Part shown: positions 44,290 through 57,200 of the stretch, piece after piece
How the letters are laid out: each line of letters begins with the position of its first letter
How positions within the stretch are numbered: the stretch's first letter is position 1
Assembly (NCBI GenBank): GCA_037447655.1
Contig: JBBHKE010001438.1
Location: 121,988 to 185,987 of the forward strand
Length of the DNA: 64,000 nucleotides
Direction of reading: 5' to 3'
DNA from: Zygnema cylindricum
Lineage: Eukaryota > Streptophyta > Zygnematophyceae > Zygnematales > Zygnemataceae
Notes under the pieces: generated by a model
What the model was told of the DNA's origin: nothing
What the model saw: only the letters and a program-made list of their open reading frames with translations
Databases searched by the model: none
Program-made: the position numbers and the translations under genes

Positions 44290-47200
44290 AGAAAATTAAC
44301 ACCTTCTTCATTTTTAAAAACATAGACTGAGTGATCTGAGCTGATCTAGATATATCCTAGACTGGTAAGAAACTCATCAAGCTTCTTATTCCACTGTCCA
44401 AGCGCCTGTTTCAAACCATAAAGAGGTTTAATCAGTCGGCATACCTTACTCTCCTCTCATTCCTCCACAAATCCTTCGGGTTGTCGCATGAAGATCCCCT
44501 CTTCCAATTCTCCATGCAAAAAGGTTTTTTTGATGTCCATCTGGTGCACCTCCATGTCTTCCGCTGGTGCCAGATTGAGAAGTATGCAGACGGAGGGAAA
44601 TCTGACGACCGGGGCAAAGGTTTCCTTGTAGTCGATTCTTTGTTTCTGTGTAAATCCTTTTGCCACTAACAGGGCCTTGTAGCGCTCAATGGTGTTAGCT
44701 AGGTTCAATTTTAATTTGAACACCCACTTAGAACCGATTGGTTTTCAGTTAGGTGGACAATCCACCAACTCCAAAGTATCGGCTGCCATAAGTGAGACCA
44801 TCTCCTCATTGATGGTTGTTTTCCTCCGGTTCCTTTCTGGACAATTCATTGCCTCTTCATAAGTCTGAGGTTCATCTTGATGAGATAGTTTTGTTACCTT
44901 GTTATTAACCTACTTTTCTTGCAACCTTTTGTTACTTCTTCTTCCCCCCTCAAAATCTATGGTCGGAATAGATGGTTCTCGTGGGTTCTTTCGAACAATC
45001 TCGCCTTCTCCCCTGTCCCTTGATTCCGAATCAATTTCCACCATGTCTTTTGCTTCGGGTAGAGTTGTCACTAAAATTTCCGCAGTCGAGTACTTTTCGG
45101 TCTGATTTGTACCTGCAAGAATGTCATCTTCTCTAAAACCTGGATAGTTAGGAAGCTCAAAGTCATCGGAATTTTCTGACTCAAATCTGATTTTTACTGA
45201 CTTGGTAGACTTGAAGGGATTCACAAACTTTTCTTCATCCATAACTACCAGATGCTTTACTAAGATTATATCTTCTATTTTTAGATCATAAATTGTGTAT
45301 CATTTAACATCCTCATCATATCCTAATAAGTACCCGAGTTTTCCTTAAGGATCTAGCTTCCAATTTGACGGATCTGTATCTAGACTGAACACTTGACTAC
45401 CGAAAACCTTTTAGTTTGATATATCTGGTTTCCTACTAGTCCATCTCTCATAAGGTGTTTGACCATTTATAACTTAAGTAAGAACTCTATTTTTGTGGTA
45501 ATTAGCATAGTTCATTGCTTCTTCCCAAAACCTTTTTCCTATCTTTTTATTTGACAACATACTTCTAGCACTGTCACTTAGTTTCTTATTTAATATTTCA
45601 ACTACCCCATTTTGTTCCAGGTTTTCTAGAACTGTCTTTTGGTTTTGGACTCCATCTTCCCTTAGAAAATCCTCAAACTGGTTAGAAGTATACTCTCTAC
45701 CATTGTCACTTCTTACTCTTTTGATTGGAGTTTAATGGAGTTTTTCACTCCATGCTTTATATTGTCCAAAACATTCCTGAGCTTCTGACTTGTTTTTCAA
45801 AAAATACACCCTCGAATACCGAGACCAATCATCAGTGATAGTCTTCATAAATCTCTTCCCCCTCTAGTGAGGGCACTTTAGCTGGTCCCCAAATATCTGT
45901 GTGTACTAAATCTATAATTTTTCTCCCTTATAAGTGGATATTTTGGGAAAGGGTAACGTGTGTGTTTTCCCTTGAGCACATCCACTACAATCACTTAGAT
46001 TCTCACTCTCACCGAAATGAATCCCTTCCACCACTCCCATCTTTTTCATCTTTCTTAACTTATCTACATTCACATGCCCAAGCCTCTTATGCCACAAAAT
46101 TATATTATGAACTCCAACATAATAAAGTTATTATTTTCATTGCTTAAAATCAGCCTAAATATCCCTTGGCTATTTTTTTTTCAGCACTGAAATAAACTTC
46201 TTCCTCAAAACTAGCAGTAAAGACTCGTTTCCTAGTGCTAGTGTGAAAACCCTTATCATCTAATACAAACGTAGAGATGAGGTTTTTGTTTAGCTCCTGA
46301 ATAAATAATACATCAGAGAATGTAAATATGGATGTCTTTCCTCCTACTAACACTTTCAAATCTACCGATCCTACAAGAGTAGTTGTGACTATCCTTCCAT
46401 CCCCGTTCTCTATCTCTACAGTGGGAATCTTTCTTATCTTAGTGAACAGGTGTTTATCCTTACACATGTGCATGGAGGCACCTGAATCTAGAATCCAGCC
46501 TGCTTCACCTTTTAATCCACCGAAAGGACATTTGTGTTTTCGTGGAATTTCAACCTCGTTTGTCGCCTCCAACTCCTCATCAAGTAGGAGCTCATCATCC
46601 TCCTCTTCGGATTCCACCTCATCTACCTGTGTCACAAGGGCCTTTTTCTTTCCTCTTCGGGTTCCACCGGTTTCCCCATGATTTAACCGAAGCTTAGTTA
46701 GCTTTGTGCACTCGGCCATATATCGCCATGGTTTCTTACAAAAATGGCATAAACCTTTGGGAGCCCTTAGTCTCAACTCGTCGGTCTGATTTTTGTGCTC
46801 GCCCCCGCGTAATTTCTGACCGGTTTCCGGAAATCCTTGTTACTCCAATCGGTCCCAGCAGCTAAGGCTTGCCCACTCTTTCCTCCCCTTCGGATCTCAA
46901 TCGTATTCTCCCGAACGAGAATCATTTTTACCACTGAGTTCTATATCCACCTTGAGTTCGCCAAGTTGTGCATACGGTTGACTATGTTCTTGAACTCATC
47001 GGGTTACTTTATCAGTAAACAGTTAACCTTTTCCTTTCACTAAATACTTTATTACCACTCTCTAATTCTATTAAAAACGTAGCAAGCTTATTGCAAAAAT
47101 CCAACATCTCCCCCCTTTTGTATACATACTTCTTAATTTTATGATCAGCCAACTGTTGTTGCTGAATCGTACTTCTTTGGTACATCTCTATGAGAGCCAC

Positions 47201-47643
47201 CCAAACATCGGAAACCCTCTCTACCTGCAAATGAAGACATGCAAGTCCTTGAGTAAGATGGAGGAGGATGAAGTGCTTTGCCGCCATATTGTTGAAGTCC
47301 CAAGTATCTGTATCATTCTCCTCGTTTTCGGAATAGGTGACATGAATGCCAAACTAGTTGGTATTGGTGTGGTCGTCTCCTTCTCTTTTCCTTTGTCCAC
47401 CACCTTTCCTTTCTTTGTCTCCTTCGTTGGAAATAGATATGCTTTCCTGGTGGATTTGCTTCCTCCACACCTTAGAGGGATGCGAAGACTCGATGGACAT
47501 CCCACTTGTCCACTCATTATCCCCCAAAACATTTTCTCGCATAGACCCCCTATCATCATATTTTCCCGGTATATGAAACGAAGTTTATTAAAGATGGGTA
47601 TCCTAGAGGGTGGGCCCATAACCTGCAACTCTGAGACCTCCAT
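44290..47643 (-). pseudogene. Element E gag-pol, degraded
   Basis: Gag from 47643 (MEVSELQVMGPPSRIPIF), with a frame break after the first 50 or so codons and capsid NMAAKHFILLHL near 47280. Knuckle CHFCKKPWRYMAEC near 46745 has His-position changes (GHY to WRY). Protease DSGASMHMC near 46480 is intact. Integrase MWHKRLGH near 46090 and GCAQGK near 45985 are followed by many breaks. RT finger (FKLKLNLANTIERYKALLV) to about 44432 and a remnant to 44290 before YVDD. Close relative of element C. Confidence 0.88.
47609..47623 (-). other. Half-tRNA-iMet primer-binding site, element E
   Basis: Perfect GGTTATGGGCCCACC on minus, abutting the LTR end at 47624 and inside the gag frame. Confidence 0.85.
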
Positions 47644-48252
47644 AGGTCCTCAGAAAGGGCAGCTTGCAAGAAGCCTCTAGGACAACCCTGACCCCTTTGT
47701 GTTTCAGCAAGAATAACTGCCACCTTGGCTAACAAAAACTTTGACCTCCTTATTCCTTGTGAAGGCAAGACTTTAGTGAGTCGATAGCAAAAAAAATCTC
47801 TTAATTTGCTCCCCTGAGAAGTAAGTTATAGAGGGTCAAAGTTGACTTTTCGTACAAAAGCTCTATTAGGGAGAGGGTCCTATCTACCAAATTTTTCTAA
47901 GCCCTATCTCTCTCTAAAACTCTATCTACAAACGTACGACACCAATCATATTACTGAGCCGTATAGAAAGGTATAGCTGTCAATGTTCTTTTTGTACAGA
48001 CATTCTACGACGTGGCCAAAAAGTGGACACATGTCATATCCGCAATTGTTTCCAAAATCCATGGAGATGCCAAAATCTAATATCATGGTGCCATGTGTCA
48101 TCCTATGTGGCGATGACCACTAAAACCGCCGAAATCCTCTTCCGCGATCTCGACATTCATTCCGGCGGTGCGATTGAATGCAGATTTAAAATGTTGTTGT
48201 CATAAATTCTTGCGCGGTATTTGTTTCGCTATAAAAAAAAATGCGCGGTACT
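47624..48252 (-). repeat. Element E 5' LTR, distal part
   Basis: Homologous to 26791-27400 of element C's LTR. The last 20 bases encode MEVSEL plus CA. It is interrupted at 48252 by element F, and the LTR resumes at 53993. Confidence 0.82.
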
Positions 48253-49136
48253 TGTTGTTGTTCTGTGACTGCTGCACCAACTGAAGATGAAGATGATGTT
48301 GGAGTAGACATCACAGAATTCAGATAAGCAAGAAACTCTTACATATGCTTAGAAAAATACACACAATTTTGGAACATAGCCAAAGATAATTTAGGCAACC
48401 AAATGGCCTACAAAGCTTACACAATGCTGATAATACACAAAAGAACACAAGTGCAAATTTACAAAGAAATCTGCAAAAAGATTTGAGAGATATTCTCAGT
48501 TAAAGATATCAAAAATGTCACAACATAATTTTGATACAATAAGTTCCTAATTCTGATGGCTAAGTCCTATTCTTATGCCTAAATTATCTATTCTTCTAAG
48601 AGCTAGCAGCCACTTTTTTCCCTAACGAAGCAAAGGAAGCATATCAGCCATGCATCAATAATATCTATTTATCTAAAAGAGGATACCTGAATATGTCAAG
48701 GTATGTCATACAGAAAGAATTTGAACTGAGACACTAATCAAACAAAACACGCTTCTGTACAAACAAGAGATATATAACGTCAGAGTACACCGTGTATAAA
48801 CACGTCAGATAATTACAGACGTGGTCCCGAATGACCACCTTCCGTCGGCGGCAAATCTTCACCGTCCATCATTTCAAAGTTTCATCCAAGATGAAACTTT
48901 TATGTGACACTTCGATCTTTATGGTAAGTCTGAATAGTACCAACGGATCTTTGTAAAGTGTCTCATTTTACTGACACGTGTCCTGAAGTGTGTCACAACG
49001 TGAACTCCCTCATTGTTCACTGTAACAATGATTCTGCTACATACTCAACCAGACTTTTCACAAAATTTTCTAAATACTGACAAAACACTCCCCTCCACTA
49101 TGAAGCTTAGTGAGGACTAAAGCTTTCAAAACAACA
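48253..49136 (-). repeat. Element F 3' LTR
   Basis: 884 bp, longer than the 5' LTR by about 110 bases in the AT-rich middle near 48700-48810. It carries a copy of the gag start (ATGTCTACTCC... near 48310). Confidence 0.85.
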
Positions 49137-49159
49137 CTCCCCTAAAGCTTTAGACTCTA

Positions 49160-52100
49160 CTAACCAGTTAGACCACATCCCTCTTTACAGAATTTCAATT
49201 TTGGGGTAGGTAAGGGTTTTGTCATCATATCTGCCAACATTTTCTCATCAAGTAAATAGTTGCTTTTCAGAATTTTGCCCATCACCTTTTCCCTCACAAA
49301 GTGTAACTTAATGTCAATATGTTTGCTTTTGAAATGATGACTAGGATTAGAAGCAATAGCAATAGCAGCTTCATTCTCACACCAAATGACCTGAGGACCA
49401 GACTGCATAAATTTCAGTTCTTGAAAAAGAGACTTTACCCAAAAAAGTTCTTTAACAGCTGAGCTAGCTGACGTGTATTCAACTTCCATGGTCGACTGAG
49501 CAGTTACCTTTTGGAGCTTGCTTGTCCAACAACAAGTACCATTACCGATATTTAGAATGAATCCAGTGGTAGAACGTCGGCTTGGATTATCACCATAACT
49601 CGCATCGATCTAGGTGTTGATCTTCATTTCATCTCCTCCAAGAGACAGTCAGAGATCTCTGTTCCTGCAAGATATCTCATAACTCGTTTTGCTACCTCCC
49701 AATCTGATTTCTTCGAAATCTGAAGACTTCGACTCAGAGCTCCAACAGCCGCTGCAATATCCGGACGAGTGCAATTCATAAAGTAGATAAGACTCCCAAC
49801 AATTTGTCGGTAGGGAATCGTGGACATGAAGTCTGACTCCCTTGGTTCCATATCATCATCGAGAGTCATTCCTCCATCTCTCTCCTTTCGTTCCACCTTT
49901 TGTATGAACTCCATAGGAGTGGCACTCCCTTTTGCATCTGCCATGCCAAATCTTTCAAGTACATTTCCAATGGCCTCTCTCTGAGTGAGGTAAATAACTC
50001 TTTGACTCCTATCTCTCTCTTCTTCAATGCCTATGATATACTTAGCTTCACCTAAGTCTTTCGTTTCAAACTTGGCATTCAGAGCTGCTTTATTTTATTT
50101 ATTTCATTCAATGATTTGCTAATTAGCAATAGATCATCTAGATACACTGCTACATAAATCACACCATCATCTCCTTCCATAACATAAACAGAGTGATCTG
50201 AGCTGCTCCTTCGAAAGCCCAAGCTGGTAAGAAACTCATCCAACTTTAAATTCCACTGTAGTGGAGCCTGTTTCAATCCATACAATGATTTTAACTGTTT
50301 AAATACTAGATTTTCCTTTCTTTTTTCTACCTAACCTTTAGGTTGTTTCATAAAGATTACTTCCTCTAAGTCTCCATGAAAGAAGGCAGTTTTAACATCC
50401 ATTTAATGCAATTCCATATTCTCAATTGCAGCTAAGGACAACAAGACTCTGACAGTATGAAACTTGACAACAGGAGAAAAAGTTTCCTCATAGTCTATCC
50501 CTTCCATTTGACTAAAACCCTTTGCAACCAGACGAGCTTTATACCTTTCAATGGTGTAGTCTGGGTTGAGCTTCACTTGAAGACCCACTTGCAGTCAATG
50601 GCTTTGCGATCTGGTGAAAGCTCCACAAGTTCCCACGTTTGGGCTTTCATGATCGATTTCATCTCATCATTTGCAGCTGAGATCTTATGATCCTTTTTAG
50701 GAACAGAAAATGCCTCCTAAATGGTTAGAGGCTCCCTGGTGCTTACAGAAAAAGCATATTGAACTTCTTCTCCCCTTAAACGAGAACTTTTTCTTCTTCC
50801 CCCCGGAAAATCTGAGGCTGGAAGTGTTGGATACGGAGCTCCACCTTGAGGTCTTGGAAGATGAGGATCAGCTGCTGTTTCTTGTTCAGTAGCTGATGGT
50901 ACTCAAGTATTTTTCACTCCAGTAGAAGCTGCAGCAGAGTGGAAGGGAATCTAATCCAAGATGACATATTCTTGCAGTTTTTCTTTCTTCTCATTCTCAT
51001 CCCTACTAAATACGTCTATGGACTCACTCTCATCATTTACTTCAATACTTCTAACAATCTGGATGGTATGTTTCTAAGGACAATAAATTCTATATCCTAC
51101 AAATTCATCATCATATCCCATAAAGATTATAGGCTTAGACTTTGGACTCAGTTTCCAGTTTGGTAGATTATCTAGTACAAAGCACTTGCAACCAAAAACT
51201 CTGAAGTGACTGACATCTGGTTTTTTGCCAGTCCACACTTCATAAGGTGTCATTCCCTGAACAGATCTAGTTTCTAATATGTTCCTAATATATGCTGCAG
51301 TTTGGTAAGCTTCAGCCCAAAATTTAATATCTTTTCCTTTATTAGCCATCATAGATTTGACACTCTCAGTTACAGTTATGTTTAGCCTTTTTGAGAATCC
51401 ATTTTGCTCAAGAGTGTAAGGCACATTGAACTGGTGAGATATACCATTTTCTTTTAAGTAAGCAGCAAACTCATTGGAAGTATATTCACCTCCATTATTA
51501 GATCTTAAGGATAGAATCGATCTACAATGAAGTTTCCCTGCCCAGATTTGAAAGTGTTTGAAGTGGGTGAAGACCTCTTTTTTCTCCTTCACAAAATAGA
51601 TTGTGCTGAATTTGGAGATGTCATCTGTGAATGTGACAAAGTATTTGTTGCCAGCAAAAGATGGTACTTTGGAGGGTCCCCACACATCTGAATGAACAAG
51701 CTCTAAGATATTAGTCGCTCTGAAATCTGCAGCTTGGGGTAAGGGAAGTTTGTGAAGCTTGCCCAAAGCACAACCATCAAAAATACTTGATTGTTGCTGA
51801 CCAAGCTTAACTCCTTCTACCATATAATTTTTGACCATCTTTTCCAATCTGTCATAATGAACATGACCCAACCTCTTATGCTACAAAACATTATCAGATA
51901 AGACACTAGAGTAAACAAAAGAAGATGTATTCACCAGGTCCATCCGGTACAAATTATTTGGGCCTCTAGTTCCCATTATGGCTATCTTTCCCTCTTTGTT
52001 GACTATTTTATTTCCTTGTTTCTGAAGTATTTCAAAACCTCTACTTTTTGCAACTGAGATAGAAAACAAGTTCTTTTTGAACTGAGGAACATACAATACA

Positions 52101-53277
52101 TCATAGAGAGTTCTAGGAACTGACTCTCCATCTATCTCACACATAGGGATGATAGTTCTTTGAGCCTTTGCTTCAACTGTGGCACCACAAGCGTAATAGA
52201 CCTGCCTTGTTGGAATAGGTTGCAGTTTTGTGAAAGAAGCTTTATTCCAACACATATGAGATGAGCTTCCTGAGTCTATGATCCACCCGTGGTCTTTATC
52301 TCCCTCCATTAGTTTTGTAAGGGCAAAGAACTCTTTGTCATCAGTTTTTGGAAAACTGACGACATCTGGCGCCTTCCCATTGTCAACTAATTGCGATCCC
52401 GGTGTATTAGCTAAAAATGCGTCAGTTTTAGAGGGAAGAGTCCGTGTTGTGTGTGGTGTCTTTTGGGGCATGTAGATTCCTCTTGGCCTCCATCCATTTC
52501 TGAACATACTTGTCTCACAGGCTTTAAGAAACCTAGGACAATGTTTGTACAGATGTCCTTGATTATAATAGTAGACACATTTGTTATAAGGCTGAAAACC
52601 TTAGTACCCCTGAGATTTGTTTCGTTGATACTGTGCATTAAAAGCTATAGATGATTTTCCTGGATTAAAAGTTGCAATAGTGGATTCCTCCTCAAACACT
52701 AGTTTTATAGCTGTTGCTAAGTTCAAAGCTGACTTATCCAACTTCTCAAATTTGCTGAGGCTCCTTTATATTCCTCAAGAAGACCCCGCATAAGAATCAT
52801 AGCCTGATGATAAGGGGAAAATTTCCCCCCTGAACATGCATTTTCTGCCAACAAAAGCCTAAGGCTATTACAATATTCAACCATGCTACCTCCTGTATAC
52901 CTATAATCATAAATATTCCCAGCTTTGATAATTTCATGTTGGTCATTAGCTTTCAAATTTATGGTTTTCACGGAAGACCAGATTTCTGATGCCTTTTTCA
53001 TTTTAATACGTGACATAAGTAGATATTTTGAGATCATTAACTTCAACAAATGCAAAGCTTGCTGATTTTTCCCATTATAGGATGCTTCAGTTTCAGCAAG
53101 GCTGCTATCAACTACATCAAACAATTTAACTTGAGTGAAATAAGACTTAACCAGATCAAACCAATAGATGTATTTCCTTCCATCAAAAACTGGGATCCGT
53201 GAGGGTGGGCCCGTGACTTGTTGTTCTGTGACTGTTGCACCAACTGAAGATGAAGATGATGCTAGAGTAGACATCAC
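49160..53277 (-). pseudogene. Element F gag-pol, degraded
   Basis: Gag from 53277 (MMSTLASSSSSVGATVTEQQ) to about 52723. Knuckle near 52540-52585 reads CVYYYNQGHLYKHC, so the second Cys is Tyr. Protease DSGSSSHMC near 52265, integrase HSDVWGP near 51690 and NNGGEYTS near 51490, RT finger near 50560, YLDD near 50130, RNase H tail FKSKHIDIKLHFV near 49310. Separate open pieces of 60-265 codons show several stops and frameshifts. Less decayed than D, E and G. Confidence 0.88.
53204..53218 (-). other. Half-tRNA-type primer-binding site, element F
   Basis: AGTCACGGGCCCACC on minus abuts the 5' LTR end. Three mismatches to the perfect site of D and E. Translates as VTGPP in Gag. Confidence 0.65.
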
Positions 53278-53992
53278 AGAATTCAGATAAGCAAGAAGCT
53301 CTCACAGATGCTTAGAAAAATACACACAATTTTGGAAAACAGCCTAAGATAATTTAGGGAACCAAATGGCCTACAAATCTGACACAATGCATATAATTAA
53401 AAAAGGAACATAAGTGCAAATTTACACAGTAATCTGCAAACATATGTGAGAGATATTCTCAGTCAAAGATATCAAAAATGTCATAGCATAATTTTGATAC
53501 AACAAGTTCCTAATTCTGAGATGGCTAAGTCCTATTCTTATACCTAAATTATCTATTCTTCTAAGAGCTAGCAGCCACTTATTTCCCTAACTAAGCAAAA
53601 GAAACATATCAGCCATGCATCAATAATATCTACTTATCTAAAAGAGGATACTTGAATATGTCAAGGTATGTCATAGATTCGGTCTCGGATGACCACCTTC
53701 CGTCAGCCGCAAATCTTCACCGTCCATCATTTCGAAGTTTCATCCAAAATGAAACTTTTATGTGACACTTCGGTCTTTATGGTAAGTCTAAATAGTACGA
53801 ACGGATCTTTGTAGAGTGTCTCATTTATTGACGCGTGTCTTGAAGTGTGTCACACCGTGAACTCCCTCACTGTTCACTGTAACATTAATTCTGCTACATA
53901 TGAACCAGACTTTTCACAAAATATTCTAAATACTGACAAAACAATCCCCTCGCCTATAAAGCTTAGTAAGGACTAAAGCTTTCAAAACAACA
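53219..53992 (-). repeat. Element F 5' LTR
   Basis: 774 bp, TGTTGTTTTGAAAGC to CAGAACAACA on minus. The final 59 bases (53277-53219) encode 19 Gag residues plus CA. Confidence 0.85.
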
Positions 53993-54438
53993 CATGTTTC
54001 TTCTCCGTATCTTAATCCGTACTTTACATAACCGAATTTGTGTATCCCCTAAATAGTTACTATTAAATGAATTAGTTGATGTCGAAACATTCATATAATT
54101 ATCAAACCCTATATGACCTAGCAGTAGTCTTAGACTAATTGGATAAAGCTACCGGCTATTGGCAGCTTTGATGGACGGTAAGTATCACGATCAAATCCTG
54201 GGTCCGACAACTCTTTTTTAAGTGAATCAACTAATCTTTTACTCGTAAATAAACTAATCTACTACTCGTAAATCTCTAGATAACATAGGCAGCCATGTCT
54301 CTAGCTTCCTCTCCAACTCTCAGTGATTGCAACAAGTGTGGGGGTTGAAGAGAGAAGTTACAGGCAGACTGCCTCGGCTTTTTTTTCTACATTTCATTTT
54401 AGACCTTGAAAATACTAAAAAAACCATCAACTTCTACA
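53993..54438 (-). repeat. Element E 5' LTR, proximal part
   Basis: TGTAGAAGTTGATGG on minus from 54438, homologous to the starts of C and I LTRs. Contains an antisense tRNA-like segment at about 54138-54208 (GGATAAAGCT, then ACGATCAAATCCTGG). Confidence 0.8.
54138..54208 (+). other. tRNA-like segment antisense in element E LTR
   Basis: TTGGATAAAGCTACCGG (A-box-like) and GATCAAATCC (B-box-like) 40-50 bases apart, preceded by CCCTATATGA. Same place as in C and I LTRs. Confidence 0.5.
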
Positions 54439-55557
54439 GCCAATATACTACATACACTATCTCTTACTGTTTCGTTCAACCTCTCAGCTACCCCATTTTG
54501 TTCTGGGTTATATGGTAATGTTTCAGGTGTTGAACTCCCTCATCTCTGAAGTATTCCTCAAACTGGTTAAAGGTGTGTTCTCTCTTATTATCACTCATTT
54601 TTCTCTTAATGGGGGTTCCATGCAACTTCTCTCTCCAGGATATATATATTTTTAACGTAAGTTAGTGTCTCAGACTTTGATTTTAGGAAGTAGACTCTAG
54701 AGTATCTAGACCAGTATCGATTATTGTCAAAGGTACCTCTTCCCTCCGACCAAAGGTACTTTTGCGGGTCTCCAAATATGTGTGTGGACCAAATCTAGTA
54801 TTTTCTCACCCCTATATGTGGCGGGATTCGGAAAGGGAAGTCTGTGAGCCTTAAGTTGAGCACAGTAACTACAATTATGCACTATGTCATTATCCCCAAA
54901 CTGAATGCCTTCTACTACACCAAGCTTCTTCATTTCCCTCAGCCTATCAAAAAACATATGTCCTAATCGCTTATGCCAAATCATCAACTTTGGGACACCA
55001 ACATACTAAGCATTCTTCTTTTCATTACTCAGGTCAAGCCTAAACATTCCTTGGCTACCCTTATTTGCTGTGAAGTAGACTTCATCCCCATACTTAGCTG
55101 TAAAGACCCCCTTTGTAGTGAAGGTATCAAACTCTTTGTCATCTAACACAGACGTAGAGACAAGAATTTTACTCAGCTGAGGAATATACAGTACATCTGA
55201 GAAGGTGTGTATAAATGTCTTACCCTCCACTAAGACTTTTAAATCTACTAACCCCACTAGATCTGTAGTAACCACTCTCCCATCCCTTTACTCTATCTCT
55301 ACAATAGGGATCTTTCTTATTTTAATAAAAAGGTACTTATCCTAACACATATACATGGATGCACCTGAGTCAATTATCCATCCTTCTTGTGGAGCTTCCT
55401 GAATTTCTATGAGAGCACACTTTTGTTCCTAAAGAATCTCCTTCTCCTCTAGACTCTCGTCAAGAAAAAGCTTTCCATCCTCCTCCTCAGAGGACTCGTC
55501 CTAGGTCTCTCTTTTCACTTTTGTGACCACAAGTGCCTTCTTCTTCCTTGTGGAAGA

Positions 55558-56247
55558 TGTTGAAGGTCATGGGCATTAAGACTCGGCTGTGATCCACTCC
55601 CACTAGGAGTCACACTTGAAGCAGGAGGAGCAGGTGGAACACTAGGGCTAATAGGAGCACTTGCAATAGGAGCAGAGCCATTATCAGACATGTTAGCGGA
55701 AGCAAACCCAAAGAGAAATGCCTAGAAGACTAGATCTATAGTGTAAGATATGTTACTCTAAACGAAATAGGTCTTTCAACCAAACAAACATGTACTACAA
55801 GCAAATTAGAGACAATAGAGCATAAAAGACCTTAAACTGCACTCAGTGCTCTCATTTCCTTAACTCTTGTGTAGAATGTACATTCTGTATTGAATTGATC
55901 AATCCTATTTGAACTAAATACTAAAAAGATCTAAAAAAACATCTAAAAGATCTAGAAAACATCAAAAACGTATGTACATGGTTCACCAGACACCCTATGA
56001 CAAAAATCTAAGTGTTTGGACCAGAATTGTCCACTAACAATATCTATACCCTAAAAATCCGGAAAATTCTTATCACGTCTACATTCATTGGCGGCCCTAC
56101 ACACTAACTAACTTAAAGATATTAATTCGTGTAGATACTACAAAAAAAACACACTAAATTTGGTCAGTATTGAACAGTTGGTATTCTAAAAATATTCTAA
56201 GTCCTAGACTCAAATTTCTAAGACTTACTAAAGCTTACTTTTCAATA
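55558..56247 (-). repeat. Solo LTR with long Gag N-terminus
   Basis: 690 bp with a perfect 5-bp duplication GAAGA (55553-55557 and 56248-56252). On minus it starts TATTGAAAAG (TG changed to TA) and ends CTTCAACA. The last 134 bases (55691-55558) are open from ATG: 44 codons, MSDNGSAPIASAPISPSVPP then Pro/Ser-rich, plus CA. Confidence 0.85.
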
Positions 56248-57185
56248 GAAGAACCTCTTCCTAGGTTCTCTTGGAGCCTTAGCTCCGATAGCTTAACACA
56301 ATCCGCTATAAAGTGTCTTTGCTTTTTGCAAAAGTGATAAAGACCCTTTGGGGGCCTCTGTCCTCTAAATTGATCTCTCTCTCCTTTGTACGATTTTTTC
56401 ATATCCTTCTCCCACCAGTTTGCTCGTGCAGCTAGAGTTTGGATGCTCTTTCCCCCTCTCTTAATCTCAATTGTGTTTTTTTGCACAAGTATCATCGGGA
56501 CCACTGTGTTCCACTTCCATGAACTATTTGTCATTTCCTCTACTCGGTACACAATGTTTTCATACTCGTCGGGTAACTTCGTTATGAAAGTGTTAACTTT
56601 CATCTTCATTGTACTTGTCCACCCCGCACTCTCTTTCTCCATATACAAACAAGAGAGTTCATTACAGTAGACTAGCATCTTTCCCCCTTTGTAAGTACAA
56701 TTTTCTAACTTTTGATCAGCCAACTAGAGCTCGTGAATAGTACCATCTTATAGATTTCCACCAAACTCACCCACAACTCCTCAGCCTTGTAAATGTGAAC
56801 GTGGGGGGTAACCAAAGCCTGAGTGAGGTGTCTTAGAATGAAGTTTTTGGCAGCCATGTTGATGTCTTCCCACGTTTGGGTATCGTGTTCGGCAGACTTC
56901 AGGGCCACTGCTCTAGGTGCTGTGGTAATAGGGGTAATAGGAGTAAGAAGCGTTTCCTTCTCTTTCCTCTTTGTGGATACACTGCTGTCCCCATCATCTG
57001 CCTTCTCTGTTCTAACAGATGCTGCTGGGACAAACCTTTTTCCACCAAACCCTGGTGGAGTTCCTTAAGGTGGACGTTTCACTTGTCGACTGACAATACC
57101 CCAATATCTTTTTTTGCACAAAGCCCCTGTCATCATGTCTTCCCAATAGATGAACCCAGATCCATTCAAGATGGGCACCCAAGGG

Positions 57186-57200
57186 GGTGGGCCCATCAAC
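57186..57200 (-). other. Half-tRNA-type primer-binding site, element G
   Basis: GTTGATGGGCCCACC on minus directly abuts the LTR end at 57201, with two mismatches at its 5' side to the perfect site. Encodes LMGPP. Confidence 0.75.

Larger units (their letters stand above)
48253..53992 (-). mobile_element. Copia element F, full-length but degraded
   Basis: Minus-strand element with 5' LTR 53219-53992 and 3' LTR 48253-49136, both with TGTTGTTTTG starts and ACAACA ends. A polypurine tract AGGGGAG is at 49137-49143. It is inserted in element E's LTR. The five-base flanks (GTACT, CATGT) do not match, so the duplication has decayed or the ends are misjudged by a few bases. Confidence 0.85.
44290..54438 (-). 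mobile_element. Copia element E (half-tRNA clade), 3' truncated, split by element F
   Basis: 5' LTR 54438-53993 plus 48252-47624 (element F lies between), primer site 47609-47623, and gag-pol to RT at 44290. The 3' RT, RNase H and LTR are gone. Its LTR start abuts element G integrase, so E inserted in G and a later deletion probably removed E's 3' half with the rest of G. Confidence 0.8.

Noticed and set aside
48248-53997. Target-site duplication of element F
   Set aside because: GTACT and CATGT do not match, so no duplication is claimed.
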